Below, piece by piece: positions 27,401 to 42,400 of a stretch of DNA of 64,000 nt. Source of the stretch: Sipunculus nudus. Taxonomy: Eukaryota > Annelida > Sipuncula > Golfingiida > Sipunculidae. Under the pieces are notes generated by a model, which worked only from the letters and a program-made list of their open reading frames with translations, did no database searches and was not told where the DNA came from. The translations under genes were made by a program, and so were the position numbers. Position 1 is the stretch's first letter; the number at the start of each line of letters is the position of its first letter. The stretch lies in the NCBI GenBank assembly GCA_026874595.1, contig CM049306.1, forward strand, positions 103,245,142 to 103,309,141, written 5' to 3'.

Positions 27401-30400
27401 ATTACAAACATCGCTCCCTCCGAATCCTCTTCCTTACGCCTTCGAAAATGTGGTTATGGGTAACGGAAGTGTGACCTAGATACACGGGAACGAGGCGGGA
27501 TGGGCGATAATAGGCCCAATAAGGGAAAATTTTCGGTTGGCTTACTCTGGCGTATAAACTTTAACAGAGAAAATTCTCATTAATACAGAAAAGCTCACAA
27601 CAGTTTACTAACAAAACCACCATTCACAGGGAGGGAATGGGGGGGATTCGTAGGTCCAATGGTTTCAAAACGTGCCGTGTTAACGGATGGACGGACGACT
27701 GACAAAGGACTATAGCTCAGAAGACTTATAGTCAGCTGAGCTAAAAAATACTTAACAAATTTTATTTCGTTTGAAAAGATATTTAGTTCTTCCTTGGGTT
27801 GAGTAAAAAAATCAAGATTTCAGCAGTGTCGGACTTACAACTTGTACCAGTGACAATTTGAAAGTGCATGTGCACTACCTTACACTGGTTGTTGTGGACT
27901 TGCTCTCTCTCATATTATCTCGCAAAACTTCATGGTTAAAGGTCATTTTGCACTACTGGTCGTATTAAACTGTTTGTTAGAGTAATGTCATTTTTTAATT
28001 GAATAAAAAACAGCAGACACTGATCTTTTATATTAATAATGTTGGATGCTGGTAATAACAGGCTAAGCCGACTCGCAGCTGATGTGGGCATCACCACTCT
28101 ATAGCTGTATCCCGTCAATAACTGCCCAAACAATAAGAGCTAAAAGGTGTGGCAGAGTTAATCTAGTTAGTTCCCGGGCTGGATGGTGAGTCACGGTCAG
28201 CTGAGCACAATTTTGAACTGTGGCCTCTTTCTGGAGGTGAACTGATCCCCATTGGAGTGGAAACAGGGTTTCTTCTGAACAAACGACATACCAATCTCAA
28301 GCGCCGGTACTTGTACTCTTAAACTAGTGATGCATGACTTCATTTGATGGACTCAGGTGTAATTATCCCTGAGAAATCTATCAAGATTTATCTAGATATT
28401 TTCACCAACATTTCAGATAAGTCAAACAATATTAACATTATAGTTATTGTGTCATTGAGCCAACACTGCTTGCACGGGGACTGCATGGATCTGAAATTTA
28501 TTTGATGAGTCTTAAGGTTGTAAACTTTCAGTGTATTTTTACCGAAAAATCACCAATCTTTGGCTTATTTTCAGGTCTGTTCACAAAAATGAATTTTGAT
28601 AAAATGCATAACCAGGAACAATTTATCTATGAAAATTTTAACCCAGCCAATAGTGTTTAAGGTCAAAACCAAAAACTTTTAAATCCACAATAATTTCTGA
28701 ATCCACGGTAATGCATAATTTCCACTGATATAAGTCACCTTTAAAACATTTTATGAATATTATGTGAAAACATTGGCTGTATGAGGTATCACAGACCAGA
28801 TTAGTTTTATTAACACCAATAACACAGCTTATTGACATGTCTAATTATATTTGATGAGCATGTGATGACTGCACCGACCTTGACCTTGTGGTCGTCTGCT
28901 ACAGTGATGATCTCCTGTCCTGAAGGGCTGAAAATCAGCTGGTTGATGGGCATGGAATGACCTCTAAGGTTACCAACCTGCAATAACAAGAACACTCAAG
29001 GAGTTAATTGGACTTTCTGGTATAAAACAGCTGTGATGTTTGAAATGGAATAATCTCCTTTCTAAACTGTGGTATTTGATCAAAAGATCAGGGGGAAAAG
29101 GAACATAAGAAATATACAGAACATTAGTAAGATAAGGCTAGAGGTTTCCAAAATAACTGAGCCCATGAGTAATGTGAATGATTTGCCGGCCACATTGCCT
29201 CAATGGGTGTTTGGACAAAGAACTGGTGTTTTCTCTTTAATAAACAGGCTGTGTCATTCAGATGCATATACAAAACCAGATGTGAGGTGACTTAGGGAGA
29301 GTGAAGGAGAACATGAACCACAGACACTTGAATATTGCATTGCTTTCTATTACTTTAATGTCCTTGCTGGTAATAAACACTTTGGGATCTTCCTCAATGT
29401 GGATCATCACATGAAACCACATGTCAATCCACAGCCTGCCTCATATTAGCAATATTCTTACACATGTATTAGTAATCAACAGGTTTTTCCAAGTTCTTAG
29501 ATATATTTCTTGGTATGATCATTGTGAGGGCTTTATAACTTGAAAAAAATTGTATAATCATTTCCTTTTTCATTATTCATGGCAACTGATTTGTGACTAT
29601 GAAAAGAAATGCTCCATTTTATTGGACAAAAAGACTTAGGGACATGAGTTGGTCCTATAAGGCCTTTGTACTTTCTGACTGGATAATGAATGTATATTAA
29701 TTGCCTTCTCCTGAATTATTCTAGTAACACATAATCAGTGACTATGATTTCCAATGGTCCAAGTCATGATCTATTAATTTGAACCAACGCTTTGTTGACC
29801 AATGCTGGTTGCCAGATGATTATCTTTGCATATAAGATGGCACTGTCAGGAAAAATTATGATTACATTATCTTGTTTGTGAAATATTTTCCTTTCATTTG
29901 AATTTACAATAAATTATTTTGTATTAATGGTAAGCATTAAGGGAGACTGGTAATGTAGGAAAGCCATGAATAGGTCCACATACAGATCTGCATTTAAGGA
30001 AATCCCAAGGATTCTGTTGGAATCCTGAGTAGCTACATCCTTTCAAACATGTATGATACATATAGATGAAGGTCATACGAACCACACCGAGTTTTCTCAC
30101 AAAGTATGTGAAAAATCAGTAAATCCCTCAGGCTATTATACCTGTGAACCATTTGTAGCAGACCAGAGTTTGACCTCCCCATCTAGTGCTGCAGACACTA
30201 TGTGCTGACCTGTTGGACTGTAAGCGACTGCTCGCACTGAGCTGCTGTGACCTCGAAGGATCTACAACGAATATAACAATCATGAAAAATGCAACTGATG
30301 GCAAGAAAATGTAGGCATTACTTCATACATTATAATAAATTCAGTCTAATATAGTCATAAGGTTATTGGGTATGAAAGTATTAACATGTAAATCAGTAAT

Positions 30401-33400
30401 GGCATATCAAATTTATTTTACATATTAAGAAACAATTAATGGTTCATTATATGAAAAATAACTGACAAGTATAACAAATAAAGTGTACAAAATTCATTAA
30501 AGGATAGAGAGAGTGCCACCACTGTAAAATAAAAGTTACATACGCACAAGAAATGCCTAGTTCAGCATGTAACAGACAAATATGCCATGACAGATCCTGA
30601 CATTACTAGGTAAAATCTACTCACAGCTTTACGAGTTTTGTTGAATGTGTCCCATATCTTGAGCGTGGCATCCCAACCCCCAGTCACAATAAGCTGACCT
30701 TCAGGGTGGATGCTGACGGCATTCAAGGGCTTCCTGTTACCAGATAAATATAAGTTAATTACATTTCTGTACCAAAATCAACCTGTCCAAATATCTTTCT
30801 TCACCATGCAGTGGAACCCTTGATCATGGCCATCAAGTGCTACAGAGCATCAAGCTTCAGATATTCCTACTGAAATTTCTGGTCTGAATGTCATATTTAT
30901 TGGTTAGATATCATATTCATCAAGTAGTGAGTCCCACAATCATAGAGCAATCCTCATTTTAAGATGGTCCACATATTGATATCATGCAATATATAGTTCT
31001 TAAATTCAATCTAATTTCTGCTCTTATGAATGTTAAAATTAGTTAATTGATGTCTATATGTAACAAACAATGATTTAACTGTGAACCTATCTGCATCAGA
31101 CAGTTACAACCACACTCTTTGAATTTAACTGTTCTAAATTTAAACCTTTTTTTTTTAAATATAATATAGATGTTATAATAATATTTTAATGCCAAGTGCT
31201 GTGAAAATATTTCAGATTGTTAACCCATCATCCTCGTGACAAAATCTAAGTCTATTAATCTGTAACTTACTGGTTGCCTCTGAGGTCACACATGAATTTT
31301 CCGTTCTGAGCATTCCATACTTTAATGCTGCTGTCCCATCCGACTGACACAACAAGCTTGCCTGCAGGGTCAGTGGCACATCCCTGGACCCGCCGATTAT
31401 GTCCTGTCAGTACTGCAATCCTGTTATGAAGAGATATAGTTTTGTACTTAAATTTCATTGCATCATCATAAAACCAAAATATGCAGGACAGTAAACTTCC
31501 AATTATCAGACATTAAATTATTGTATATGTGCCTCTGTGGATTCTAAAGAATATGCACTTATTGACCTTTCATGTAAATGAATTATTAAGAAATATCCTC
31601 AGTGATGTTTACTATTATACTTCATACAATCAAATTCCATTTTTACAGTGACCACTAATGATGGTGAAATAAAAAATATAAATATATATATCAGCAACAA
31701 CCAACAACCTTCTGATATGATGTAAGACAATTTACATTCTTTTAACAGGTTTTTCTAGTATGTTTAGTTATTTGGCAAATATTTATACATCAATGTAGGC
31801 TGGATAGATCTATCAAATACCAATGCAAGAAAAACAATATATTCTAAGACGGCTCTGACAAGAATCAGTAGGATTATAGATGACTCGAACAAGAATGGAT
31901 ACATGTCTTGATGGTTCTGCCAGAACTGTTATAATAATAAATACAATCTTTCATAAACTGGCACAGCAAATCAAAACAGATAATTCTTAATTTGAATTAG
32001 ACAGATATCTGCTTGCTTCAATTTTTAGGCCCTCTGATCATATAAATACAAATATTTGACTGAAATCTGTTGCTGAAAACCATATGAAACATTTGTCATG
32101 AAAGGTCTACTCTTACAGAGCAACGACTGACCTGTGTCCACTGTTGACATCCCACAAGCTCAGGGTTTTATCTGTAGAAGCACTGACCATACGGTTGTTT
32201 CCAGCAAAACTGACCGATGTAACAGTGTGAGAGTGACCAGTGAAAGTCTTCAGCTCCTACAGACACAAAAAAACTTGTTATATTAACATTATATCACATA
32301 AACTATGGGACTGAAAAAGTTCAGTTTACCATACTGCTAAGGTAACGATGCATCTTTCTGGTCACAGAGTGTGGGGCAGTGACTGACTTCACAGCTGTCT
32401 GGAGACTGTATTGGAGTACACCCGGCTTAAAACAGGATATAGTATATAATGATTTTACCAATATGATGCATCAGTGATGCAAAACTGATGATGCTAAATT
32501 CTGTGGATCCAATCTTGCTACATGATAACACAAGGATTACACTTGAGATAGTTGCCTGATCTAAAATTAACATTACATGGTAACAGTGTGTCTGACATAG
32601 AAACGCTTTTGATAAATATGTATAATGAGTATCAAGAAAATCCTTAAAATTTTTAGTAAGTCATAAAGGTGCCTCCAAAGTGCTGTGACCTCTCTCCTCA
32701 TTAAACATGTGTGGATTTTGTTAGAAATTGAACTTAGGTGAAATATTTTACTGATTAACATTTCCGATGAGTTTGATCAAAATCCCTCAAATTTTTCATT
32801 AGTTATCACGGCAACACCACAAAGCAGCCGAGTGACCAGTGACCTTATTAAATATGCGTGGACGGTGCCCATAATCGAACTTGGGCAAGATATCTGTTGG
32901 TAAGTACTTATGGTGAGTTTCACGAAAATCCATCAATGCCTCAGTAAGTTATTGCAGCGACAGTAAAAAATGAGAGACAGATGGATGGACGGTAAGTATA
33001 CCATAATACTACTGTCATATGAAGGGCATATAAAAACTGTATAAATGAAGAATTGACTAACCTTAGATGTGGCAAGGTCATACAGCCTGACACTGCAGTC
33101 TTCTGTACCACAAACCATGTACTGTCCACTAGCTGAGACAGCCACACATGTCACAGGCTGAAACAGAACAACAACATTCTACTGAATACACTCACATATT
33201 TACATATAATCCCAATCTATCATTGTGTATGTAGTTTAAAATGGCTAAATATAAACAAAGAATTCATGTGTAGTGTTTCTAACTCAGTTTGCAAGTTAAG
33301 GCCTACCTTGGTGAACTGAGTCAGGGTCTGTTTGCAGGGGTCCCTGCCCTTTGGTCTGTTTGACCATTCCATCATGGATAGACCATCAGACTGACCACTG

Positions 33401-36400
33401 GTCACCATGTTCTTGGCATCCAGGGCTGGTTGTGTGTCCGCTGGTTCATTTGCTGCTTGCTGGTAAGTCAGTGCTGGGTATCTGTAAAAATCCAGAGCTG
33501 TCAACCCAGTCTTACAGTAATGTACCTCAGCTCCTGTTATTTTCTAACAGAAACAATGTAATAAAACCTTAAACCATCATCAATGGCTGTTGATTTTATT
33601 ATGTGAACACCTTGGATGGTAATGTCATGATATTAGGATATTTTTACCTGTGGTGGCAGTGTCTATGATCATGATCAAGTTTTCTGATCATAAACCAAAG
33701 TCTCACTTGATACCATGAGAATGGTCTGACTTCAGAATATTAGACAATTAAGTAGATACTGGAGCAAGTCTTACTGACAACAAAAGCCTGTTATGTTTTA
33801 CTGAACAGTATGTCTTAATACCTTTGTGCATTCCGACACAGTGACTCACCTGCTCAGGATATGTAGGTTGCGAGAGACAAACGATCGGTACTGCTGTACT
33901 GATGGCTGCTGTGTGAACCTGCTCCTTTCCCGTTCACTGAGCCTGCAGCTGCCACCTGGTGAACAAAAAAATAACTATTGACTGTAACTATGATTGGGCC
34001 GTGATGACCAGTTATACTTAATTCATACCGGCAAGGCTCTTACCGTAGGCTCATCAAGTGTGATGGCTCTGTCGCTCCACTCAAGGTCATGCAGCCATAA
34101 TGTTTGGATATAATTGTGCACGGTCCAACAATCATACCTATGGCCGTGATGACCAGTTATATAATTAATACTGACAAGGATCCAACCCATCAGGCATGAC
34201 GGTTTACACACATGGTCAAATGTTTACCTGTTTGGCCAATTAGTCACACGTAATCATGCCTTTCTTCGCTCGCCGACAAAACATTAATTCGAAATGAGAA
34301 GTGACTATATATAGGGGGGAAGATGACACCTTGCAGACTAACCCTTATTTACCATAGAGCATGTTATATACTGTTTCACTGCTTCACTATTTTATTTACC
34401 TTATCCTATTTTTGGTGGTACTTATGTGCTTTTTTATTATTAACAAATAAATTTAATATAACATTTATGTTGTTCTTTCACACAAACATTTGTTAGAACT
34501 ATACAATATAGGCCCTATACATGTGCAGTAATTACTGATAATAATCAAAGCTGAAGAAGGTTGAATATAATGAATATCAGTAGTCTCAAACTCCAGTTGT
34601 GTCAAAGTAATTTCACCAGACCCTTCGACCTTGACACCACAAGGTTTTTAATATATATCATATAGGTACAGTATTATGTATTGTATTGTGAGTATATCGT
34701 ATTGTGTATTGTATCATGAGGTGAGGTATTGCTACAGCCCTATTTTTGCAAATTAATGGTATAACTTTATATGATATGCATAACAATTTAAACATTTCTT
34801 CTGCAATACAGAGAATGCCAATTGATATAAACAATGAAAAAAAAAAAAAAAAAATGAAAGAATACATGACTGATTAACAGGCTAAGGAACACTTATAATG
34901 TTTTGCAATTCATATTAAACATCTACCTTGTTTTTTAAAACTGTCACCCTGAATTTAAACTGACCTTTTGCTTCGAAGTCCTCCAGAAGCTGCCCTGCCA
35001 ACCCTAATTCACACTTGGTCTGAATGAAGCGGAGATTACACAGCACCCTGGTCAGGTCCTGGTAGCTACTCCCTCCAGCCTGCATAAACAAGAAATACAC
35101 ACTAACATAACTCCTCAGTAATTATTATTACTGCACAATCATTTATAGAATTGTATTTGAACTGTGGCAGTCTGAGAGAAACAAGACATGACATATCTGT
35201 AAAAAAGACACCAATAGAGTTTTGTTTTTGAATCGGGAAAATTCATACAGGTCTAACACAAATTACTATACATAACATAAAAGACTTCCTTAAAAATACC
35301 TTTTACCAGATTTGTTGAAAAGGGTTTTTCTGATAATTGTAGGCTTCACTGTATTTTTTTTATAATTTCAAATACTAAAATGAAAAAGAACATGAAACAA
35401 CAACCTTCTGTGGTATTAGTATTATCTGAGTACTTTAAATCTCATGAGATTTGTTAACTGTTGTGTGAAAACGTCAGAGCAAAAAAAAACAAGGGACCTA
35501 TGGGTCACTGTGCTCAGCTGATGTTAACCTTGAAGGTAAAAATCTAAAATAATATCAAATGGAGATAAAGTGTATGAGGAAGAGGTAATAAAGGCCATGG
35601 TTGGTTTATATGATTGGTTTGTATTGATGAGCAAGAAATTGTTGCAAAAAATATTTTGTGACCTGACCATGTGTTTCCTAATGTTAAAACTAAAGCATGC
35701 GAGCAGTTTGTGAACAAATGATCTGTACTATTACCATGATCATTAGTTGTTTTTTCGATTAACTGTTGACATTTCAGTAGTTTACACATTTGTTCAATTG
35801 GATCTATTTTTTTGTATAATATATATTATTAAATATATATGTATTTTTTTAATGAAATGTATACAGTTGAAATAGAGCTCATAAACAACATAAAACAGGG
35901 CAAACAAAGCCTGATCTCAAATTCTGCTGAGACAGGAAAATAATGAACAAATGTTTGTATTAAATCCTCATTTTTTTATCTCATCAATTATTTTCTAATT
36001 TAAGTTTATATTTCTATACATTTCCAATTTAACATATATATCTGAATATAAAAGTTGATTCATAATTCTCAACTGCATCATCATAAATCTCAATCTTGTC
36101 AGATAACACCACATCATGCATACAAATGTTTATTTATTTTTTACCACAAAAATATATCTTTTAAATCTGCAAAACAATAAGTATCTAAAAATAATACTTG
36201 ATTTAGATTTCACAATTTTTAATTGTGTCTTTATTTATCCATAATGTGCTTCATATTTTATAATAATTTAAGCATACTGATGGGTTCAATTATATTTGTT
36301 AAAATCATTAAAAAAAATTGATTTCTTTAAAAATGCTACATTACACAACATTGCATCTTCTTCATTACACCTTTAATTATTTTTTCAAGGAAAGTTTTTG

Positions 36401-39400
36401 CATATCGGAGTGGAAACAGCATTACAATTAAGGAGATACAGTGAAAACAATAACAAATAGTGCATAACACATGGTGGGTTGGGTTTGCGGGGGGGGGGGG
36501 GGGGGGGGGTGATTGGGGTGGTGATATGAGAATAACTGTACACCTGTCACAGCAGGGGATCTCCCCCAGTGACTGTAACAAATCAGAAACCCTGGCATAG
36601 CTGACTTCCAGTGACCTGGAGTGGGACCCTGTATCTGTAATCAAAGCAAGTGACTACAGAAAAAAAAATCAATAACTAGCTTTATTTTCAAGCTTTTATT
36701 TTCAAATTTCAGATTTAGACAAACTAAATATTTATGTTTAAATGCTGTGAAAATTAAATCAATGGTGCTTACAGGAAAAAAACGTGCCATGGTCAAATGT
36801 GGGCAAAATTTAAGGTACTGATTTTTTTTTTAAGCTAATAACTTAAAAAATTTACAAAATTCAGATCTAATTTTCGGTAAACAATAGAATCTTAATAAAA
36901 CATAGTTATATACTTGAGAAAATAGACTCTAGTTTCAATTTTCATGTTAAGTGAGTTATTATTTTTTCTGATTTTTTACAAAGTCCATTATGTTTGGGCC
37001 CATAACTTAAAGAATTTATACTTTACAGACTTAATTTCTTGCATGTACATAGGAACTATATCGAGGAATATTTATGGTAAATATGAGGAAAAACATATGA
37101 GTGGTTTTGATATTAGGCAGTCCTGAAGTGTGAAAATAGGATTTTAATAAAAAATTGAGGTTTTTCCTTAATTTCTCAAAGGAATAAAGTCGCAAAGACC
37201 CAGTTTTCAGCTTGGTAGGAGATCTTGGGGGCATCTAACATTATGCTGAATTTTGGATTCCTAGGTCTTACGGTTTCAAAACGTGCCACATCTACGGACG
37301 GACGGACGGACGGACAGACGGACGGACGACGGACAATGGACCACGACTATAGCTCAGATGACTTATAGTCAGCTGAGCTAATAATTAATAAAAATATCTA
37401 AAATATCATGTTTACACAACCACAGTATGCTCACCAAACCTATACCATGATTGCAATTTTTTTTTATATATTTAATTTTTAAAATGAGTTAAAAGGCATT
37501 TCACGATATGACAACCACAAAATTTAACATTTGTATGAAATGCTTTGAAGACAAAACCAAGATATTTCAAGCCCTTGTAATTTTCTACATCCAGAGTTTT
37601 CTCTAAAATGATGGAACAGATAAACATTTCAGAAATGATGTATAATATTCATAGTGTTATGGTAAAGAAATAATGTTGTTTACTCACCAGATGATAAGAG
37701 AGCTCTGTGAAGGCTTTTGTCTGTCGACCATTCCACATCCCATCATTAGTGGGATCAGCTTGATTCATGTAGTACCCTGATAAACACAACAGTAGGAATA
37801 TGGTCATTTACTATAGGTCACATTAACAATAAGTCACAATATCAACTAGAATACGGGTAGTCGACAAGCAACTACGTGTATCCGCCAAAATTAGAGTAGG
37901 ACGGGTTAAGTGAGGCATGGATTGAGTGGCAAGGGGAAATAGAGTTACATGTGTTACATATTAGAATGGATGTCTGCCACGTAAACATGATTGTAGGTGG
38001 TGCCACCTGTTATTTGAACGAGAAACTATCCAAGATGTATACACATGCAAAATTTCAGGTTGAAAAGTCAAACCACTGCAGAGATATGAGTGATTTGATC
38101 CCACAGTAGCCAACAGATGGACGCTGTGCAAAAATGGCTGCAGGTGGCGCCACCATTTTTGTGTATGTTATAAAGCTATCCAAGGGCTTCATTTGTGTAA
38201 AATTTTTTCCTGATTGGTCGAACGAGTCCGGAGATATAAGCATGGATGTCTACAGCGTGAATGTGAATGAAGGTGGCGCCACCTGTCATAAAATCAAGAA
38301 AGCTATGAGGGATGTATACTCATGCTGAATTTCAGGTAATTTGGTCAAACCACTGCAGAGATATGAGTGATTTTAACCCAAGGCAGACAAACAGATGGAC
38401 GCTGTGCAAAAATGGCTGCAGGTGGCGCCACCATTTTTGTGTATGTTATGTGTATGTATCCAAGGGCTACATTTGTGTAAAAAATTTTTCCTGATTGGTC
38501 AAACTGTTCCCAAGATATGAGCTTGGATGTCTGCAGCGTGAACGTAGGTGGCGCCACCGGTCATAAAATCAAGAAAGCTATCAAGGATGTATATGCATGC
38601 CGAATTTAAGGTGAATTAGTCAAACCACTGTAGAGATATGAGTGATTTTAACCTAAAGCAGATGAACAGATGGACACTGTGCAAAAATGGCTGCAGGTGG
38701 GTTCACCATTTTTTGGATATGTTATGAAGCTATCAAGGGCTACATTTGTACAAAAATTTTTTCTTGATCGGTCAAACAGTTCCCGAGATATGTGGGTTTA
38801 TGTGAGGAAACAGATGCACAAATGCATGCTGGGCAGAGAGGAAAGGTCAGAGGTCAAGGCCAATTGGTCAGGCACCAGTTCACATGTGACCCGATAATTG
38901 GTGTAAGTTTAAGAAAAATCCGTCCAGTAGTCTCAGAGGAGTTCTCCGGAAACGAACGCCGCCACGGTGGAACCCGGTCAAATACATAGTATCCGCAAAA
39001 CTTTGTTTTGGCGGATACAATCATCCTTTTCATCTGGCTGTGATTTAGTGACTGCAGCCAACACTGAATAATCAAAGAAGCATTTATAGAAAGCTTTGAG
39101 CTTGAAAATCAGAGCATAGCAGCTTTTATTAGAGGTAAACTGAATAAATGGACACATCAATTTTCTAACATGAAAAAATTCTGGATTCAACTGAAAATCT
39201 TAATTACAGACGCCAGACTTACATGAAGTGTTGTGGTGAAGCTGGCATGTAATATTCAAACAAATAAGACAATCCCCCACATCAAGTTCTGGGTGTGTGG
39301 AAATTTCATGTTTTTACATGTATATTTTTTTTTAATAAATCTGTTTATCTCGGAACTGCATTGACGATGAGACATGTTGTTGAAAAGCATAGAAAATGAT

Positions 39401-42400
39401 AACTCAGCTGTCTGAGATGCTTTCCAAAGAAGAAAAAAAGTTCTTTTCACACTTATTTTGTTTGTTGCCGCCTTACATTGAATTGTCAAAAGACAGAAGA
39501 AATTCACTTGGTTGAACATTTTCTTGCATCCAAAATGGCCTACGGCAGGAGAATCAATCAGTGAACACATTTAAATATGAGAACAAAAGACCTAAAAATA
39601 ATCTTCATCTTTAATACTGAATATTTAATCTATGCACATGATTCTGTTTAAACTGGGTGCAAAGATATGACTGCACAGCAAATGTCCTAACCTGCCAGTA
39701 ACCGGTGTAGTCTGACCTCAGCCTCACTCCCACCAGTCTTCAGGTATCTCTGTCTTACTATGTGTGTTATATCCCCGTGGGAAATAGTCAACACAACATC
39801 ACTGAAAAAGTCGAAATGTCATCATGGGCAATAGTCAACACACCATCACTAAAAATTTAAAAATGTAATCATGAGCAATGGTCAACATACCATTTCTGAA
39901 AAACACAGCCAAAATGTCATCAAGACCAACTGTCAATACAGCAATAATCAATATTTCAGCTGAAAAATGTAAATAAGACCTAAGATTCACCAGAATTACC
40001 TTGAGTCACTGTGCCTGAGGAACATTAAGATCCCCCTGAGTAGTTTGGAGAACACTCCTTTAGGGATCATTTTATCAGGTGTGAGGCAGCAGCTGGTGAT
40101 GTCAGACACTGACTTTGGTGCTGGTACAGCCTGGTGGTAGCTCAGGAGGTCGTGCAGATCACTCTCTGTCAGACCTGTCAACGCAAACGTACTGGTCAAT
40201 ACCTTACAGGTTAACTTAATCAAAAAGCATTGTAGGCAGAGTATGTGTATCTATCCTCTCTGCATGAGTTTAAAGTGACAGATCTTTGTATCATATGTAA
40301 TAATTATGCTTATCATTGGTTCTTTGATAAACAATAACTGTTATACAATTAACAAGAACTTCCTTCATATCAGTCTGTAGGGAGTCAATTTTTACACATA
40401 CAATTTAACAATGAATCAATACATTTTTTTTACCATTTGATAATGTAAGTCATTAGTTATACAGCCCCTTACCATTACGGGCACAGACTAGCAAGGTCAT
40501 TGTCATAGCAACCAGCTCGTGACTATTATCTTCCTCGAGTCGAGCGAGGATTTCTTGAAGCAGCGCTGGCACAGTGTGTGGCAGGGATTTCAGTTTCTCT
40601 GTTATCTGAAGTTAAACATTAAAGTCAAGATCCTCAAGATACATCAAGATTTTATATTTGGGTATATCACCAATCTCTAAAGAGCTGTATGCTTGTGTAG
40701 GAATATTGTGAACTTTAGCACCAGTATATAGCAGTATATACTCTATTCTATTTGTACCTCTGATGAAACGTCGATACAAATTATTCAGTTCTGTACAACT
40801 GTACAGAACCTTGTAAGATTTACACAAATGTGCTGTCCACCTTAAGTAGACTTGATGAAATGATACAGCCACTAAAGAGATAAATGAAATCTTTGTATGA
40901 TGGCCTAATGATGAAATTTTAGCAGTGTTATTGAAGATTTCGGATAGATAAAATGTTGACCTTAGTATAACTGAAAAATGCTGCCTTGAAAATAAACTCA
41001 CGACATGATGATAACAAGTGACCCATGGGTCATGACGCTCAGCTGAATGGGAAGAGATTCGCAAAAAGGAAATTTTATCATCTGAATGGTAGTATATACC
41101 CATTCAACTGAAGCATCAAACAGATTAACAAAAAGGCTGAGATTGTGTCTGTATTAATATATCTAAAAAATAGAGAAAAAAATTAAAAAAAAAAAAAAAA
41201 TACAGGTGGCTCCACCAGTCTGCAGAAACTAATAAAAACACTTAATGGTCAATATCCATGCAAAGAAGCATGGTGGTCTCTGGATTAGTTGTTCAGATAC
41301 TTCAGCATTTGTATCAAATTGTCCATTATTCTGAGGGATACTTCAGGGTCCTATAGCTTGAAGGATATGGGAAACAGAGACCTAATTTCAGGTTTCCACA
41401 GAAACTTTTCATGGGCCTCCTTGCATGATAAGAATGAAGATTCTAGGTCCAGTTATTAAGATTTGTACCCTGTTGACAGATAACCTATTTTTTACAGGTC
41501 TCAAAAATAGAGAAAAAAATTCGTAGTTTGTATGAAATTTTCCATCATTCGGGGGGGGGGGGGGGGGGGGGCAAAAAAGATATGGGAAACAGAGACCTTA
41601 TTTCAGGTTTCCATGGAGATTTATAATAGGTCTCTCAATGTGTCAAGAATGAAGATTCTAGGTCCAGTCTATACGATTTGTGAAAACAATTCGTAAAAAA
41701 TTGAAAAATACAGGTGGCACCACCAGTCTGCAGAAACTGAGGGAACACCTCTTGATCAATATGTATGTAAAAATCATGACCATCAGTGTTGTAGTTATAA
41801 GATACTGAAGTTTTTGTATGAAATTTTCCATCATTGGGGGAGGGGGGGGGGCAAAAAGGATATGGGAAACAGAGACCTTATTTCAGGTTTCCATGGAGAT
41901 TTATAATAGGTCTCTCAATGTGTCAGGAATGAAGATTCTAGGTCCAGTCTATACGATTTGTAAAACAATTCGTAAAAAATTGAAAAATACAGGTGGCGCC
42001 ACCAGTCTGCAGAAACTGATGAAACATCTCATGATCAATATGTATGCCAAAAATCATGACCATCAGTGATGTAGTTAATGAGATATTGAAGTTTTAGTAT
42101 GAAATTTTTATGCTATTCTGGGGGGGGAGGGGTACTTTGGGGCCCCATAGCTCAAAGGATATGGGTAACAGAGACCTAATTTCTGGTTTCCATGGAGACT
42201 TTTTATAGGTCTCTCACTGTGTAAAGAATGAAGATTCTAGGTCCAGTCTATACGATTTGTGCCCTGTTAACAGATGTTCACATTCTTAAAGGTCTAAAAA
42301 ATAGAGAAAACTATTCCTATAAAATCGAAAAATACAGGTGGCGCCACCAGTCTGCAGAAACTGTTGAAACATCTCATAATTAAAATGTATGCCAAAAATC

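Larger units (their letters stand above)
22484..27645 (+). mobile_element. DIRS-like tyrosine-recombinase retrotransposon, 5.2 kb
   Basis: DIRS elements copy through RNA and insert with a tyrosine recombinase, so they lack an integrase and target duplications. Seen here: near-identical inverted repeats of about 156 bp, an internal complementary region copying both outer ends, and plus-strand gag-like, RT and YR reading frames in that order. The ends are set by comparison with the empty relative at 37250. It lies in the TEP1 intron between exons 33 and 34, in the opposite direction to TEP1. The genes have several frameshifts and stops, so this copy is probably non-autonomous. GC content is much higher than the surroundings. 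Confidence 0.92.

Noticed and set aside
3359-33157. A separate WD40-only gene
   Set aside because: Frame and phase continue without a break from the NACHT and linker exons; no start codon or promoter lies between.
40612-41103. 163-codon open frame on the minus strand
   Set aside because: It covers a TEP1 intron and runs into the start of the family A repeat; no domain seen.
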